DNA of 64,000 nucleotides from Quadrisphaera granulorum (lineage in GTDB: Bacteria; Actinomycetota; Actinomycetes; Actinomycetales; Quadrisphaeraceae), in contig NZ_QGDQ01000009.1 of the NCBI RefSeq assembly GCF_003149145.1, forward strand, positions 1 through 64,000, given 5' to 3'. Made by a program: the position numbers and the translations under genes. Shown here piece after piece: positions 9,882 to 19,196 of the stretch. The notes under the pieces are model-generated. The model did no database searches. It saw nothing but the letters and a program-made list of their open reading frames with translations, and was not told the DNA's origin. Position 1 is the first letter of the stretch. Every line of letters starts with the position of its first letter.

Positions 9882-11528
9882 TCAGGGACGGAGCAGCTCC
9901 TCTTCCAGCTGCAGCACTTCGAGGTCGCGACCGACGCCGGCGACGGCGGTGACCCGGCCATCGGCGTCGCGGTAGCGGATCACGGCGTCGCCGTCAGTCA
10001 GGGAGCCGTCCACCTCCGCGGAGCCGTCAGAGAGGTCCGGCACGTCTCCGGCCAGGCGGTACTGGCGGCTGAACTGCTTGGTCCAGAAGAACGCCGGCTC
10101 CGCCAGACCGCCCTCCTCGCCGCGACCGAGGATGTCCAGCGCAGCCGCCGCCCCCTGCCGCTGCGCCTGCGCCCAGTGCTCCACCCGACGACGACGGCCC
10201 GTGGTGGCGTCCGGCCAGGCGGCGATATCACCCGCGGCCCAGACACCCGGCGCCGAGGTGCGCCCGCACGCGTCGACGAGCACGCCCCCGCCGTCGTCGT
10301 CGCCGGCCATCGCGAGATCCGCGCTCTTGGCGAGGTCGAGTCGCGGCGTCACCCCCACCCCGACCACCAGCAGGTCCGCGCGGCCCTCGGCCGGCGCCCG
10401 CGAGCCGTCCTCGAGCTCCAGCACCCCGTCGTTCCAGCGGGCAGCGCGCCCGGTGACGAACGCGACTCCCTCCGACTCGTGCGCGGCGCGGACGGCACGG
10501 CCGACGTCCTCGCCCATCTGCCGCGCCAACGGCACCGGCGACGTCGCCACGACGGTGACCTCCACGCCCTTCTCGCGCAGCACCGCCGCGGCCTCCAGAC
10601 CGATGAAGCCGGCGCCGAGCACCACGGCCCTGCGCTGGGTACCGGGCGACTCGGGGGAGTCACCGACGACGGCGAGCAGCGCATCGGCGTCGTCGAGGGT
10701 GCGCAGCACGTGGACGTCGTCACGGGTGAAGCCCGGCAGCGGCGGGCGCACCGGCTCCGAGCCGGGCGCCAGCACCAGCGCGTCGTAGCCCATGACCGTG
10801 GGCGCCCCGTCGGGCCCGCGCACCGTGAGGCGCTTCTGGGCCTTGTCGAGCACCGTGGCCTCGCTGGCCAGGCGCAGCTCGACGCCGTGCTCGGCGTACC
10901 AGTCGGTGCCCAGCAGCGGCAGCGCGTCCTTCGGCTTGGCGCCCGCGAGGTAGAACTTGCTCAGCTGCGTCCGGTCGATGGGTGGGTGCGGCTCCGCGGA
11001 GACGAGCACCAGCTCGCCGTCGTAGCCCTCGCGGCGCAGCCGTTCCACCGCCGCGAATCCCGCGGCGCCACCTCCGACGACGACGACGCGGTGCAGCGCC
11101 CCTTCGCGCGGCGCGACCGCGGCGTCCGGGCCGGGCGCCGGCTCCTCCGCGGGGCCGATGACGCGGACGACGGCGTCGTCGCCGTCCCCGCTCACCTCCA
11201 CGGAGTACCGCGTCAGCGGCGCGTACGCCGGAGCCAGCAGTGCCTCACCCGAGCGCAGGTCGAAGCACGCGTGGTGGAACGGGCAGCGCACGAGGTTCCC
11301 TGTGCGCAAGCCCTTCGCCAGCGGCGCACCGACGTGCGTGCACGTCGCGGAGACCGCGGAGACGCGCACTGGGCCGTCGCGGGCGTCGTCGTCGACGAAG
11401 CGGGTCAGCAGCACCTGCTCGGCATCGTCACCCGTGCCCAGGGTGCCGGCGAGCACGCCGTCGAGGGGGAGGTCGCGCAGTGGGACGCCGCGCGTGAGGT
11501 CGGGGGTCGTGTCGGTGTCTTCAGCCAC
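9882..11528 (-). CDS. Rieske [2Fe-2S] plus FAD/NAD-dependent oxidoreductase fusion
   Basis: The 548-residue protein has an N-terminal Rieske domain (residues about 15-115; ligands in CTHVGAPL and CPFHHACFD) and a pyridine nucleotide-disulfide reductase module (about 145-460). The latter has an FAD-binding GGGAAGFAAVERLRREG, the NAD site VVLGAGFIGLEAAAVLREKG, and a second FAD motif ending in GVWAAGDIA. A reductase C-terminal domain follows. The layout matches the AIFM3 / ferredoxin reductase-like family that passes electrons from NAD(P)H through FAD to a Fe-S centre; the partner is unknown. It stands alone, flanked by strong hairpins on both sides, so it is probably monocistronic. Confidence 0.88.
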   Translation of the reverse strand: MAEDTDTTPDLTRGVPLRDLPLDGVLAGTLGTGDDAEQVLLTRFVDDDARDGPVRVSAVSATCTHVGAPLAKGLRTGNLVRCPFHHACFDLRSGEALLAPAYAPLTRYSVEVSGDGDDAVVRVIGPAEEPAPGPDAAVAPREGALHRVVVVGGGAAGFAAVERLRREGYDGELVLVSAEPHPPIDRTQLSKFYLAGAKPKDALPLLGTDWYAEHGVELRLASEATVLDKAQKRLTVRGPDGAPTVMGYDALVLAPGSEPVRPPLPGFTRDDVHVLRTLDDADALLAVVGDSPESPGTQRRAVVLGAGFIGLEAAAVLREKGVEVTVVATSPVPLARQMGEDVGRAVRAAHESEGVAFVTGRAARWNDGVLELEDGSRAPAEGRADLLVVGVGVTPRLDLAKSADLAMAGDDDGGGVLVDACGRTSAPGVWAAGDIAAWPDATTGRRRRVEHWAQAQRQGAAAALDILGRGEEGGLAEPAFFWTKQFSRQYRLAGDVPDLSDGSAEVDGSLTDGDAVIRYRDADGRVTAVAGVGRDLEVLQLEEELLRP

Positions 11529-11568
11529 GGCGACCCCCTACCCGGGCAGTCCCCACTTCACGCACCCA

Positions 11569-11637
11569 CCCCTCCTCGACGATCAAGGACGTTGTGCACG
11601 GTCACCGTGCACAACGTCCTTGATCGTCGAGGAGGGG
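11569..11637. repeat. 69-bp near-perfect palindrome (dispersed repeat family, copy 1)
   Basis: Arms 11569-11602 and 11604-11637 are perfectly complementary over 34 bp around a single central base, and contain the core GACGATCAAGGACGTTGTGC twice, head to head. It lies between the stop of the CoA-binding protein gene and the start of the Rieske/FAD gene. The position suits a terminator, and the same core recurs at five other intergenic sites in this window. Confidence 0.85.
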
Positions 11638-11641
11638 GCGG

Positions 11642-12169
11642 TCAGGCGCGGATCTGGCGCCGGCTGGAGATGACGCCGGTGTCGAAGCCCGCCAGGTGCA
11701 GCCCGCCGTGGAAGCGCGCGTGCTCGATCTTCACGCAGCGATCCATGACCACGGACAGTCCCGCAGCCTCGGCGCGACGGGCGACGTCCTCGTGCCAGGA
11801 GCCCAGCTGGAGCCACAGCACCGACGGCGAGGTGCTGCCCCCCTTCGCGTCCCGGAGAGCGAGTACCTCGTCGAGCACCGACGGCAGGTCGTCGTGCCTG
11901 CGGAACACATCCACGACGTCCGGCACCACCGGCAGCGCGTCGAGGCTCGGGTACACGGGGTGCCCGAGGATCTCCTTCGCGCGCGGGTTGATGAAGTAGA
12001 CGTCGTAGGGGGAGCTGGAGAGCAGGTACGTCGACACGAAGAAGCTCGCGCGCGCCTGGTTCTCCGAGGCGCCCACGATGGCGATGCTCTTCGCCGCACG
12101 CAGCAGCACGAGGCGCTCGGGGGCGGTCGGGCCCACCCAGGTGCGGGTGGTGTCCACGGTCAGGGTCAT
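11642..12169 (-). CDS. CoA-binding domain protein (YccU-like)
   Basis: The 175-residue cytoplasmic protein is a single Rossmann-like CoA_binding_2 domain. SIAIVGASENQARASFFVSTYL contains the nucleotide loop, and HPVYPSLDALP and VVMDRCVKIEHARFHGGLH are conserved family segments. It probably binds CoA or acyl-CoA; no enzymatic role is established for this family. Its start lies 4 bp after the metY stop, so the two are almost certainly cotranscribed and perhaps translationally coupled. Confidence 0.85.
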   Translation of the reverse strand: MTLTVDTTRTWVGPTAPERLVLLRAAKSIAIVGASENQARASFFVSTYLLSSSPYDVYFINPRAKEILGHPVYPSLDALPVVPDVVDVFRRHDDLPSVLDEVLALRDAKGGSTSPSVLWLQLGSWHEDVARRAEAAGLSVVMDRCVKIEHARFHGGLHLAGFDTGVISSRRQIRA

Positions 12170-12173
12170 CGCC

Positions 12174-13580
12174 TTAGCCCTCCTTCACAGCGGCGGTCAG
12201 GGCCTGGTCGAGGTCCCAGAGGATGTCGTCGAGGTCCTCGAGCCCGACAGAGATGCGGACCAGCTCCGGCTTCACGCCGCCGGCTTCGAGCTGCTCGGCG
12301 CTCAGCTGCTGGTGCGTCGTCGACGCGGGGTGGATGACGAGGGTGCGGGTGTCGCCGACGTTCGCCAAGTGCGAGGCGAGCTGCACCGCCTCGATGAAGC
12401 GGCGTCCAGCCTCGCGGTCACCGGCCACCCCGAAGGAGAACACCGACGACGGCCCCAGCGGCAGGTACTTCTTGGCCCGCTCGAAGTGCACGTGCGAGGG
12501 CAGCCCGGCCCAGTTCACCCAAGCCACGCGCGGGTCCCGGTCGAGCCACTCGGCCACGCCGCGGGCGTTGCGTAGGTGCTCCTCCATGCGGGGAGCGAGC
12601 GTCTCGACGCCCTGCAGCAGCTGGAACGCCGACTGCGCGCTCAGCGTGGGCCCGGTGTCGCGCAGCTGCTCCGAGCGCAGCTTGGTGAGGAAGCCGTACT
12701 CGCCGAAGTTCTGCCACCAGCGGATGCCGTTGTAGCTGGGCACCGGCTCGGTCATCTGCGGGAAGCGACCGCTGCCCCAGTCGAAGCGACCGCTCTCGAC
12801 GACGACGCCGCCCAGCGTGGTGCCGTGCCCGCCGAGGAACTTCGTGGCGGAGTGGATGACGATGTCGGCGCCGTGCTCGATGGGCCGCACGAGGTAGGGC
12901 GGGGTGAGCGTGGAGTCGACCACGAGCGGCACACCCGCGGCGTGCGCCGCCGCGGCCAGACCGGCGAGGTCGGCGACCTGGCCGGAGGGGTTGGCCACCA
13001 CCTCGGTGTAGACGGCCTTGGTGTTGTCCTTGATGGCGGCGGCGTAGTCGGCCGGGTCGGTGCCCGCTACGAACGTCGTGTCGATGCCGAAGCGGCGCAG
13101 CGTCACGTCGAGCAGCGTCACCGTGCCGCCGTACAGCTGCGAGCTCGCGACGATGTGGTCGCCCGCGCCGGCCAGCGCCGCGAGCGTGATGAACTCCGCG
13201 CTCATCCCGGACGCGGTGGCCACGGCGCCGATGCCGCCCTCCAGGGAGGCGATGCGCTCCTCGAACGCCGCCACCGTCGGGTTGGCCAAGCGGGAGTAGA
13301 TGTTCCCGTACTTCTGCAGGCTGAAGAGGTTCGCGGCGTCGGCGGTGTCCTCGAACACGAACGACGTCGTCTGGTAGATCGGGACGGCGCGGGCGCCGGT
13401 CGCCGAGTCGGGGGTGCCGCCGGCGTGCAGCGAGCGGGTGCGGAAGCCCCACGTGCGCTCGCCGCTGGGCCGCTGGGCGAGCGGGTCCGGGGAGACCGCG
13501 CCGGGAACGGCCTGTGGGGTGGCTTGCTGGCCGGCGGTCTCCGGGTCGACGGCGGCGCCGCCGGGGGTGTCCTGGCTCAT
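12174..13580 (-). CDS. metY: O-acetylhomoserine sulfhydrylase / aminocarboxypropyltransferase
   Basis: The 468-residue PLP enzyme makes homocysteine from O-acetylhomoserine and sulfide (direct sulfhydrylation) in methionine synthesis. The Cys/Met metabolism PLP signature is clear: the Schiff-base lysine is in VIHSATKFLGGHG, and the substrate/PLP segments RLANPTVAAFEERIASLEGG, ATASGMSAE and SSQLYGGT are present. An extra 40 or so hydrophilic residues precede the conserved GFRTRSLHAGG. The ATG is preceded by GAGAGAGGAT. The usual metX partner (homoserine acetyltransferase) is not adjacent. No SAM riboswitch is recognisable in the 140-bp leader. Confidence 0.92.
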   Translation of the reverse strand: MSQDTPGGAAVDPETAGQQATPQAVPGAVSPDPLAQRPSGERTWGFRTRSLHAGGTPDSATGARAVPIYQTTSFVFEDTADAANLFSLQKYGNIYSRLANPTVAAFEERIASLEGGIGAVATASGMSAEFITLAALAGAGDHIVASSQLYGGTVTLLDVTLRRFGIDTTFVAGTDPADYAAAIKDNTKAVYTEVVANPSGQVADLAGLAAAAHAAGVPLVVDSTLTPPYLVRPIEHGADIVIHSATKFLGGHGTTLGGVVVESGRFDWGSGRFPQMTEPVPSYNGIRWWQNFGEYGFLTKLRSEQLRDTGPTLSAQSAFQLLQGVETLAPRMEEHLRNARGVAEWLDRDPRVAWVNWAGLPSHVHFERAKKYLPLGPSSVFSFGVAGDREAGRRFIEAVQLASHLANVGDTRTLVIHPASTTHQQLSAEQLEAGGVKPELVRISVGLEDLDDILWDLDQALTAAVKEG

Positions 13581-13631
13581 GCGTCCATCCTCTCTCTGAC
13601 TGTCGTGGGGCCTGTCTGTCCACTCCCTTGA

Positions 13632-13706
13632 CGACGATCAAGCGCTCCAGCGCCACCCCGCCAGGCCCGCAGCCTGTGGGCGTGACGCTCACGTGCTTGA
13701 TCGTCG
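13632..13706. repeat. Inverted repeat with GACGATCAAGC arms (repeat family, copy 2)
   Basis: CGACGATCAAGC at 13632-13643 is perfectly complementary to 13695-13706, with a 51-nt GC-rich loop that itself contains CGCCAGGCCCGCAGCC-type short inversions. It lies in the acs-metY intergenic region, between the acs stop and the metY start on the minus strand. It may terminate acs and/or form the metY leader. Confidence 0.6.
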
Positions 13707-13721
13707 CGGAGGGGGTGGGGG

Positions 13722-15794
13722 TCAGGGGGCGGAGCGGGCGCGGCGGGCGGCGATGCCGTCGCGGACGGCGTCCACGGCGCGCTCGTCGGACAGCGACGTC
13801 GTGTCGCCCGGCGCCCTGCCCTCGAGCAGGTCGCCGAGGATGCGCCGCATGATCTTGCCGCTGCGGGTCTTGGGCAGGTCGCGCACCACCACGACGTGCT
13901 TGGGCTTGGCCACCGGCCCGATGACGGTGGCCACCTGGGCGCGCAGCGCCGCCTCCAACGCGGGGTGCGCGTCGTCGTCGTCGAGCACCACCCGGCGGGA
14001 CGGGATGACGAAGGCCGCCACCGCCTGGCCGGTCAGCTCGTCGCTGATGCCCACCACGCCGGCCTCGGCGACGTCGGGGTGCGCCACCAGCGCCGACTCC
14101 ACCTCGGTGGTCGACAGTCGGTGCCCGGAGACGTTGACGACGTCGTCGAGGCGGCCCAGCAGCCACAGGTACCGGTCGGCGTCGTAGCGGGCGCCGTCAC
14201 CGGCGGCGTAGTAGCCCTGCACGGCGAACTGGCGCCAGTACGCGTTGCGGTACCGCTCGGGGTCGCCCCAGACCGTGCGGGCCATGCCCGGCCACGGCTT
14301 CCGCACCACCAGCCAGCCGCCCTGCCCGGGCTCGACCTCACGGCCGGTGTCATCGACGACGGCGGCGTCCAGGCCCGGCAGCGGCCGCGTGGCCGAGCCC
14401 GGCTTGAGCGTGGTCGCACCCGGCAGGGGAGCGACCACCGTGGCGCCGGTCTCGGACTGCCACCACGTGTCGACGACGGGCGCGGTGCCCCCGCCGACGT
14501 GCTCGCGGAACCACATCCACACCTCGGGGTTGATGGGCTCCCCGACGCTGCCCAGCAGCTTCAGCGAGGACAGGTCGTAGCGGGCGGGCACGTCGTCGCC
14601 CCACGTCATGCATGCCCGGATCAGTGTCGGCGCGGTGTAGTACGTCGTCGCGCGGTACTTCTCGATGATCTCGAAGTGCCGGCCCGGGGCCGGGAAGTCG
14701 GGCACGCCCTCGTACATGACCTGCGTGACCCCGTTGAGCAGCGGCCCGTAGATGGCGAAGGAGTGGGCCGTCACCCAGGCGAGGTCGGCGGTGCACCAAT
14801 GGACGTCGGTCTCGGGGTGGGCGTCGAAGTGCGCCCAGTGCGCGTACCGCGCGTGCGTGAGGTAGCCGCCCGTGGTGTGCAGCAGCCCCTTGGGCTTACC
14901 GGTCGAGCCGGAGGTGTAGATGATGAAGAGCGGGTGCTCCGCGGGGAAGGCGACGGCCTCGTGGACGGGCTCGGCCACCTCGACGGTCTCGTGCCACCAC
15001 ACGTCGCGGCCCTCGGCCCAGGGGATGGGCTCCCCGGCGTAGGCCTCCTCGCCCGTGCGGCGCACGACGAGTACGTGCTCGACGTGGTCGAGCCCAGCGA
15101 CGGCCTCGTCGACGGCGGCCTTCACCGGCACCGCCTTGCCGCGGCGGAACTGCCCGTCGGTGGCGACGACGACCTTCGCCGTCGTGTCCGCCACCCGGAA
15201 CCGCAGCGCCTCCGCGGAGAAGCCGCCGAACACCAGCGAGTGCACCGCCCCGATGCGCGCGCACGCCAGCACCGTGACGAGCGTCTCAGGGATGACCGGC
15301 AGGTACAGCACCACGCGGTCACCCGGCTCCACCCCCAGCGCCGTCAGCGCGTTGGCGGCGCGGCTGACCTCGGCGAGCAGGTCGGCGTAGGTGATGGTGC
15401 GGGTGTCGCCGCGCTCACCCTCGAAGTGCGTGGCCGCCCGGTCTCCGAGGCCCGCGGCGACGTGCCGGTCGAGGCAGTTCACGGCGGCGTTGAGGGTGCC
15501 CCCGTCGAACCACCGCGCCGACGGCACGGACAGCTCCGCCAGAGGGTCGGCGGGGTCGGCGCCATCCCCGAACTGCGGCGGTGACCACTGGAGCACCGTG
15601 TGCCACGGCGTCTCCCAGTCCAGGTGTGCCGCCTGCTCCGCCCAAAAGCCCTCCGGGTCGTCCTCACCGCGCTGCCGCCAGGCCTCCGCCGTGGCAGCGT
15701 CGAGGTTGGCCACCTCGGCGACGGCTGCCGGCGCGGGGAACGTGCGCTCCTCGGCGAGCAGGGTGGTCAGCGTGGCGCTCGCGGGCTGCGGCAT
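13722..15794 (-). CDS. acs: Acetyl-CoA synthetase (AMP-forming)
   Basis: The 690-residue enzyme converts acetate, ATP and CoA to acetyl-CoA. The ANL superfamily P-loop is FIIYTSGSTGKPKGLLHTTGG; WWQSETGAT and YYAAGDGARYDADRYLWLLG follow. The C-terminal PKTRSGKIMRRIL holds the catalytic lysine usually regulated by acetylation. The ACS-type N-terminal cap (WEQ-like AEQAAHLDWETPW, and ARWFDGGTLNAAVNCLDRH) supports acetate rather than a longer acid. The ATG at 15794 follows GGAGGATC; longer upstream reading is not conserved. It is divergent from the small membrane protein gene. Confidence 0.93.
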   Translation of the reverse strand: MPQPASATLTTLLAEERTFPAPAAVAEVANLDAATAEAWRQRGEDDPEGFWAEQAAHLDWETPWHTVLQWSPPQFGDGADPADPLAELSVPSARWFDGGTLNAAVNCLDRHVAAGLGDRAATHFEGERGDTRTITYADLLAEVSRAANALTALGVEPGDRVVLYLPVIPETLVTVLACARIGAVHSLVFGGFSAEALRFRVADTTAKVVVATDGQFRRGKAVPVKAAVDEAVAGLDHVEHVLVVRRTGEEAYAGEPIPWAEGRDVWWHETVEVAEPVHEAVAFPAEHPLFIIYTSGSTGKPKGLLHTTGGYLTHARYAHWAHFDAHPETDVHWCTADLAWVTAHSFAIYGPLLNGVTQVMYEGVPDFPAPGRHFEIIEKYRATTYYTAPTLIRACMTWGDDVPARYDLSSLKLLGSVGEPINPEVWMWFREHVGGGTAPVVDTWWQSETGATVVAPLPGATTLKPGSATRPLPGLDAAVVDDTGREVEPGQGGWLVVRKPWPGMARTVWGDPERYRNAYWRQFAVQGYYAAGDGARYDADRYLWLLGRLDDVVNVSGHRLSTTEVESALVAHPDVAEAGVVGISDELTGQAVAAFVIPSRRVVLDDDDAHPALEAALRAQVATVIGPVAKPKHVVVVRDLPKTRSGKIMRRILGDLLEGRAPGDTTSLSDERAVDAVRDGIAARRARSAP

Positions 15795-15842
15795 GGGGCG
15801 GATCCTCCGGGCAGGGATGCGGGTGACGGGCGACAGTGGGGT

Positions 15843-16319
15843 GTGAGCGGTGGCGTGGAGAGTCTGGCGATCGTGCTGCTCGTCGCAGCCACCGCGCTGC
15901 ACCTGGGCTTCCAGCTGGTGGTGACGCTGCTGGTCTACCCGGTGCTGCTGGCGGACGGCACCGAGCAGGACGACGACGGCGACGGGCGGGGCGAGGGCCG
16001 CTGGCGCCGCGCGCACGATCTCCATCGGAGGCGGATCACGCCCGTGGTCGGCCTCGTGTACGGCCCGCTGGCGATCGCCTGCGCGTGGGTGCTGCTGGTC
16101 GGAGCGCCGACAGGGTGGCGGGGCGTGGCAGCACTGCTGGCCGTGGCGGCGGTCGTCGTCGTCGTCCTCATCACGGCGACGACAGCAGGCCCGGCCCACG
16201 GGCAGCTTGCCAGCAGGGGTCGGTCCGAGGCGCTGGTGCGCCGGCTGCGGCGCGCCGACGCTGCTCGGCTGGCGGGCGCTGCCGTCGCGGCGGTAGCAGC
16301 CCTGCTCGCAGCGGTGTGA
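15843..16319 (+). CDS. Small integral membrane protein, function unknown
   Basis: The 158-residue protein starts with a GTG and has about four hydrophobic helices: near 8-33 (LAIVLLVAATALHLGFQLVVTLL), 68-90, 95-115 and the C-terminal end. A charged Asp/Glu/Gly-rich cytoplasmic loop (DGTEQDDDGDGRGEGRW) separates the first helices. HDLHRRRITPVVGLVYGPLAIA is reminiscent of DUF1772-type proteins but too weak to assign. Convergent with the ABC permease gene, with only 4 bp between stops. Confidence 0.7.
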   Translation: MSGGVESLAIVLLVAATALHLGFQLVVTLLVYPVLLADGTEQDDDGDGRGEGRWRRAHDLHRRRITPVVGLVYGPLAIACAWVLLVGAPTGWRGVAALLAVAAVVVVVLITATTAGPAHGQLASRGRSEALVRRLRRADAARLAGAAVAAVAALLAAV

Positions 16320-16323
16320 CGCC

Positions 16324-17214
16324 TCACGCCCACCGCCGCAGCGCCCAGCGCTCGAACAGCCCGACCACCGCGTCGCTGAGCTTGCCGAGCACTGCGAGGG
16401 TGATGATGGCCAGGAAGATCCTGTCGGTGCGGCCGTTGTTGACGCTCTCGGTGAGCAGGTAGCCCAGGCCGATGGACGAGGCCAGCAGCTCCGCTGCCAC
16501 CAGGAACAGCCAGGACTGCGCCAGCGCCAGCCGCAGTCCCGCGATGACGGCCGGGACGGCGGCGGGCAGCTGCACCTGGGTGAGCAGCGCGATTCCGCGC
16601 AGACCGTAGGCGCGGCCGGCCTCCACGAGCCCGGCGTCGACGTGGCGCAGCGCCGACGCCGTGGTGGTGAACACGGGGAAGAACGCCCCGATGGCTACGA
16701 GCGTCAGTTTGGGTGGCTCACCCAAGCCGATCCACAGGAGGAGCAGCGGCACCCACGCCAGTGACGGCACCGCGCGCAGCGCGCCGATGGTCGAGCCGAG
16801 CAGGGCGTCGGCCCAGCGGGAGAGCCCGACCAGCGAGCCCACCGCGAGGCCCGCGGCGGCGCCCAGGGCGAAGCCCACGAAGACGCGCTGCGCGGAGATG
16901 GCGATGTGCTGCTGCAGCAGCCCGCGCTCCCACAGGTCGCCCGCCGCGCGCACCACGGCGGCGGGGGAGGGCAGCTGCGAGGCGGGGTAGTTGCCCGTGC
17001 TCGTGGCCAGCTGCCACGCGCCGAGGAGCACCAGCGGCAGCAGCGCCCCCCACCACGGGGAGAGCCGCTTGCGCGTGCCTGGTTCACCACTCGCAGCGGG
17101 GCGACGCGGGCCGAACCCCGCTCTCAGCCCCCGCGGTGAGGACGGCTCGTCCGAGCCACCGAGGCCTTGAGCCTGCGCGCTGCGACCGCTCAGCGGGACA
17201 GCGTCGGCGCTCAC
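16324..17214 (-). CDS. ABC transporter permease, SsuC/TauC-like
   Basis: The 296-residue inner-membrane protein has about six helices after a roughly 50-residue hydrophilic N-terminus. The EAA loop that contacts the ATPase is EAGRAYGLRGIALLTQVQLPAAVPAVIAGLRLA, and RAVPSLAWVPLLLLWIGLGE is the sulfonate/nitrate/taurine permease hallmark. The start overlaps the stop of the binding-protein gene by ATGA. It is the last gene of a three-gene minus-strand operon (ATPase, binding protein, permease). Confidence 0.9.
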   Translation of the reverse strand: MSADAVPLSGRSAQAQGLGGSDEPSSPRGLRAGFGPRRPAASGEPGTRKRLSPWWGALLPLVLLGAWQLATSTGNYPASQLPSPAAVVRAAGDLWERGLLQQHIAISAQRVFVGFALGAAAGLAVGSLVGLSRWADALLGSTIGALRAVPSLAWVPLLLLWIGLGEPPKLTLVAIGAFFPVFTTTASALRHVDAGLVEAGRAYGLRGIALLTQVQLPAAVPAVIAGLRLALAQSWLFLVAAELLASSIGLGYLLTESVNNGRTDRIFLAIITLAVLGKLSDAVVGLFERWALRRWA

Positions 17215-18272
17215 GACGGGTCGGCCTTCTGCGCGTAGGTCGGCTCGAAGAGGCTCCCGAGGGCCTTGTCCACCGTGGCCTGGTCGGGCACGTCACCGTT
17301 GGCCACGAAGAGGGGGCCGATCTTCTCCAGCACCGCTTGCTGCGTGGCGCCGGGAACGGGGGAGATGTCGAGCTTGGTGCGTCCCAGCGTGGTGGTGGCC
17401 ACCTGCGGGTCGATGCCGGCGACCTCGGCGAGCAGCGCGGTAGCGGCGTCGAGGTTGGCAGGTACCCACGCACGGGCCTTCTCGTAGGCGTTCACCACGG
17501 CCTGAGCGAGGTCGGGGTGCTCGGCGAGGAAGTCCTCGCGGGCGTTGAGCACGCCGTAGGAGTTGAAGTCGATGTTCTGGTAGATGATCTTTGCGCCGCT
17601 CTCGGCCTGCGCAGCGGCCATGATCGGGTCGAGTCCGGCCCAGGCGTCGACGTTGCCGGCATCGAGCGCGGAGCGGCCGTCGGCGTGCTGAAGGTTCTCC
17701 AGCGTCACGTCCGACGTGGTCAGCCCGGCCGTCTCGAGAGCCTGCACGAGGAAGAAGTACGGGTCGGTGCCGGTGGTCGCGGCCACGCGCTTGCCGCGCA
17801 GCGCTGCGACGTCGGTGAGCGGAGAGTCCTTGCCGACCACCACGCCGGACCAGTTCGGCTGGCTGAAGACATCGACGACCTTGATGGGCGAGCCGTTGGA
17901 ACGCGCCAGCAGGGCAGCAGCCCCGGCGGTGGAGCCGATCTGGATGTTGCCGTTGCGGAGGAACTCGTTGGCCTTGTTCGAGCCTGCTGACTGCACCCAC
18001 TCCACCGTGACGCCCTGGCCGCCGAGCTCGGTCTCGAGCCACTTCTGGTCCCTGATGACCAGGCTGAGCGGGTTGTAGGTGGCGAAGTCGAGGGTCAGCG
18101 TGCGGGCGGCCTGACCTGCCGAGGAGGCGCCGCCGGTCGCGGCGGGAGCAGCCCCGGAGGCGTCCTCGCCCTGCGCGCAGGCGGCCAGTCCAGCCGCGCC
18201 GAGGGGAGCAAGGGCGAGCAGGCCGAGCAGGGACCGGCGTGAGGGCTGGCTGGGCAGGACGTGGCTGGGCAC
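17211..18272 (-). CDS. ABC transporter substrate-binding lipoprotein, SsuA-like
   Basis: The 353-residue protein has a twin-arginine signal (SRRSLLGLLALAPLG) ending in a lipobox, GLAAC, so it is exported folded and lipid-anchored. The mature domain is of the NMT1/SsuA type: LDFATYNPLSLVIRDQKWLE, GSTAGAAALLARSNGSPIK and RGKRVAATTGTDPYFFLVQALE are typical. Probable ligands are aliphatic sulfonates or related organosulfur compounds. No SsuD monooxygenase is nearby, so substrate assignment is by family only. Confidence 0.88.
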   Translation of the reverse strand: MPSHVLPSQPSRRSLLGLLALAPLGAAGLAACAQGEDASGAAPAATGGASSAGQAARTLTLDFATYNPLSLVIRDQKWLETELGGQGVTVEWVQSAGSNKANEFLRNGNIQIGSTAGAAALLARSNGSPIKVVDVFSQPNWSGVVVGKDSPLTDVAALRGKRVAATTGTDPYFFLVQALETAGLTTSDVTLENLQHADGRSALDAGNVDAWAGLDPIMAAAQAESGAKIIYQNIDFNSYGVLNAREDFLAEHPDLAQAVVNAYEKARAWVPANLDAATALLAEVAGIDPQVATTTLGRTKLDISPVPGATQQAVLEKIGPLFVANGDVPDQATVDKALGSLFEPTYAQKADPS

Positions 18273-18356
18273 GGTGGAACTCCAAGGGGGTCGGCGCAGG
18301 GCGTCGGCACTGGGCGTCGGCGCGGTGGGTGATGCGGGTGCGAGGTCGGTGCGCCG

Positions 18357-19196
18357 TCAGGCGCGAGGCACACCGAGTAGCTCGAGCAGCTCGGCGCGCA
18401 AGGAAGCCAGGTGTGCGTCGCCACGGTCGCGCGGGTGCGCCAGCTCGACCTCGGTGGTGCGCAGCACGCCCGCGCCCTGCTCGGGGGGAGCGCCGGTGGG
18501 GCGCCCCAGGACGACGACGCGGTCGGCCAGGTGCAGCGCCTCGTCGACGTCGTGCGTGACGAGCAGCACCGTGGTGGGCGTGGCTGCCAGCACGTCGAGC
18601 AGGAGGTCCTGCATGGTCAGCCGGGTCAGCGCGTCGAGCGCAGCGAACGGCTCGTCGAGCACGAGGACACCGGGACGGCGCGCCAGCGCCCGTGCCAGCG
18701 CCGCACGCTGCGCCATGCCCCCGGACACGCTGCGGGGGCGGTGGTCGGCGAAGCGGGCCAGGCCGACGACGTCGAGGAGGGCGGCCACGCGCTCTCGGCC
18801 CTCGGCCTTCGGGGTACCCGGCGGCAGGCCCAGGGCCGTGTTGCCGGCCAGCGTGCGCCACGGCAGGAGACGGGGCTCCTGGAAGGCGACGGCGCAGCGC
18901 GGGTCGTGGTCGCGCACGGGGGCGCCGTCGAGCAGCACGCTGCCCGTGCTCGGTGCGTCGAGGCCGGCGACGGCCCGCAGCAGCGTCGACTTGCCGCAGC
19001 CCGACGGCCCGAGCAGCGCCACCACCTCGCCGGCGGCGACGTCGAGGTCGACGTCAGCGAGGACGACGTGGTCGCCGAAGGTGCGGCCCACACCCTGCAG
19101 CTGGACCGCCACGGGGGAACCTGCGCCGCGCGGCGCGGCGGCGGAGCCGGCGCGGGACGCGGGTGCGCTGACAGCGCTGGACACGAGAGCCTCCAT
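18357..19196 (-). CDS. ABC transporter ATP-binding protein, SsuB-like
   Basis: The ATPase of about 279 residues is complete: Walker A GPSGCGKSTLL, Q-loop FQEPRLLPW, signature SVSGGMAQRAALARAL, Walker B VLVLDEPFAALDALTR and H-loop LLVTHDVDEAL. The PRLLPWRTL segment is typical of the nitrate/sulfonate/taurine group. The ATG at 19196 has AGGA seven bases upstream and is preferred over an in-frame ATG six codons earlier. It is the first gene of the operon; an 84-bp gap precedes the binding-protein gene. Confidence 0.9.
   Translation of the reverse strand: MEALVSSAVSAPASRAGSAAAPRGAGSPVAVQLQGVGRTFGDHVVLADVDLDVAAGEVVALLGPSGCGKSTLLRAVAGLDAPSTGSVLLDGAPVRDHDPRCAVAFQEPRLLPWRTLAGNTALGLPPGTPKAEGRERVAALLDVVGLARFADHRPRSVSGGMAQRAALARALARRPGVLVLDEPFAALDALTRLTMQDLLLDVLAATPTTVLLVTHDVDEALHLADRVVVLGRPTGAPPEQGAGVLRTTEVELAHPRDRGDAHLASLRAELLELLGVPRA

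Noticed and set aside
13581-13721. SAM riboswitch before metY
   Set aside because: The leader is taken up by the GATCAAG inverted repeat; no SAM-I or SAM-IV core sequence could be read.
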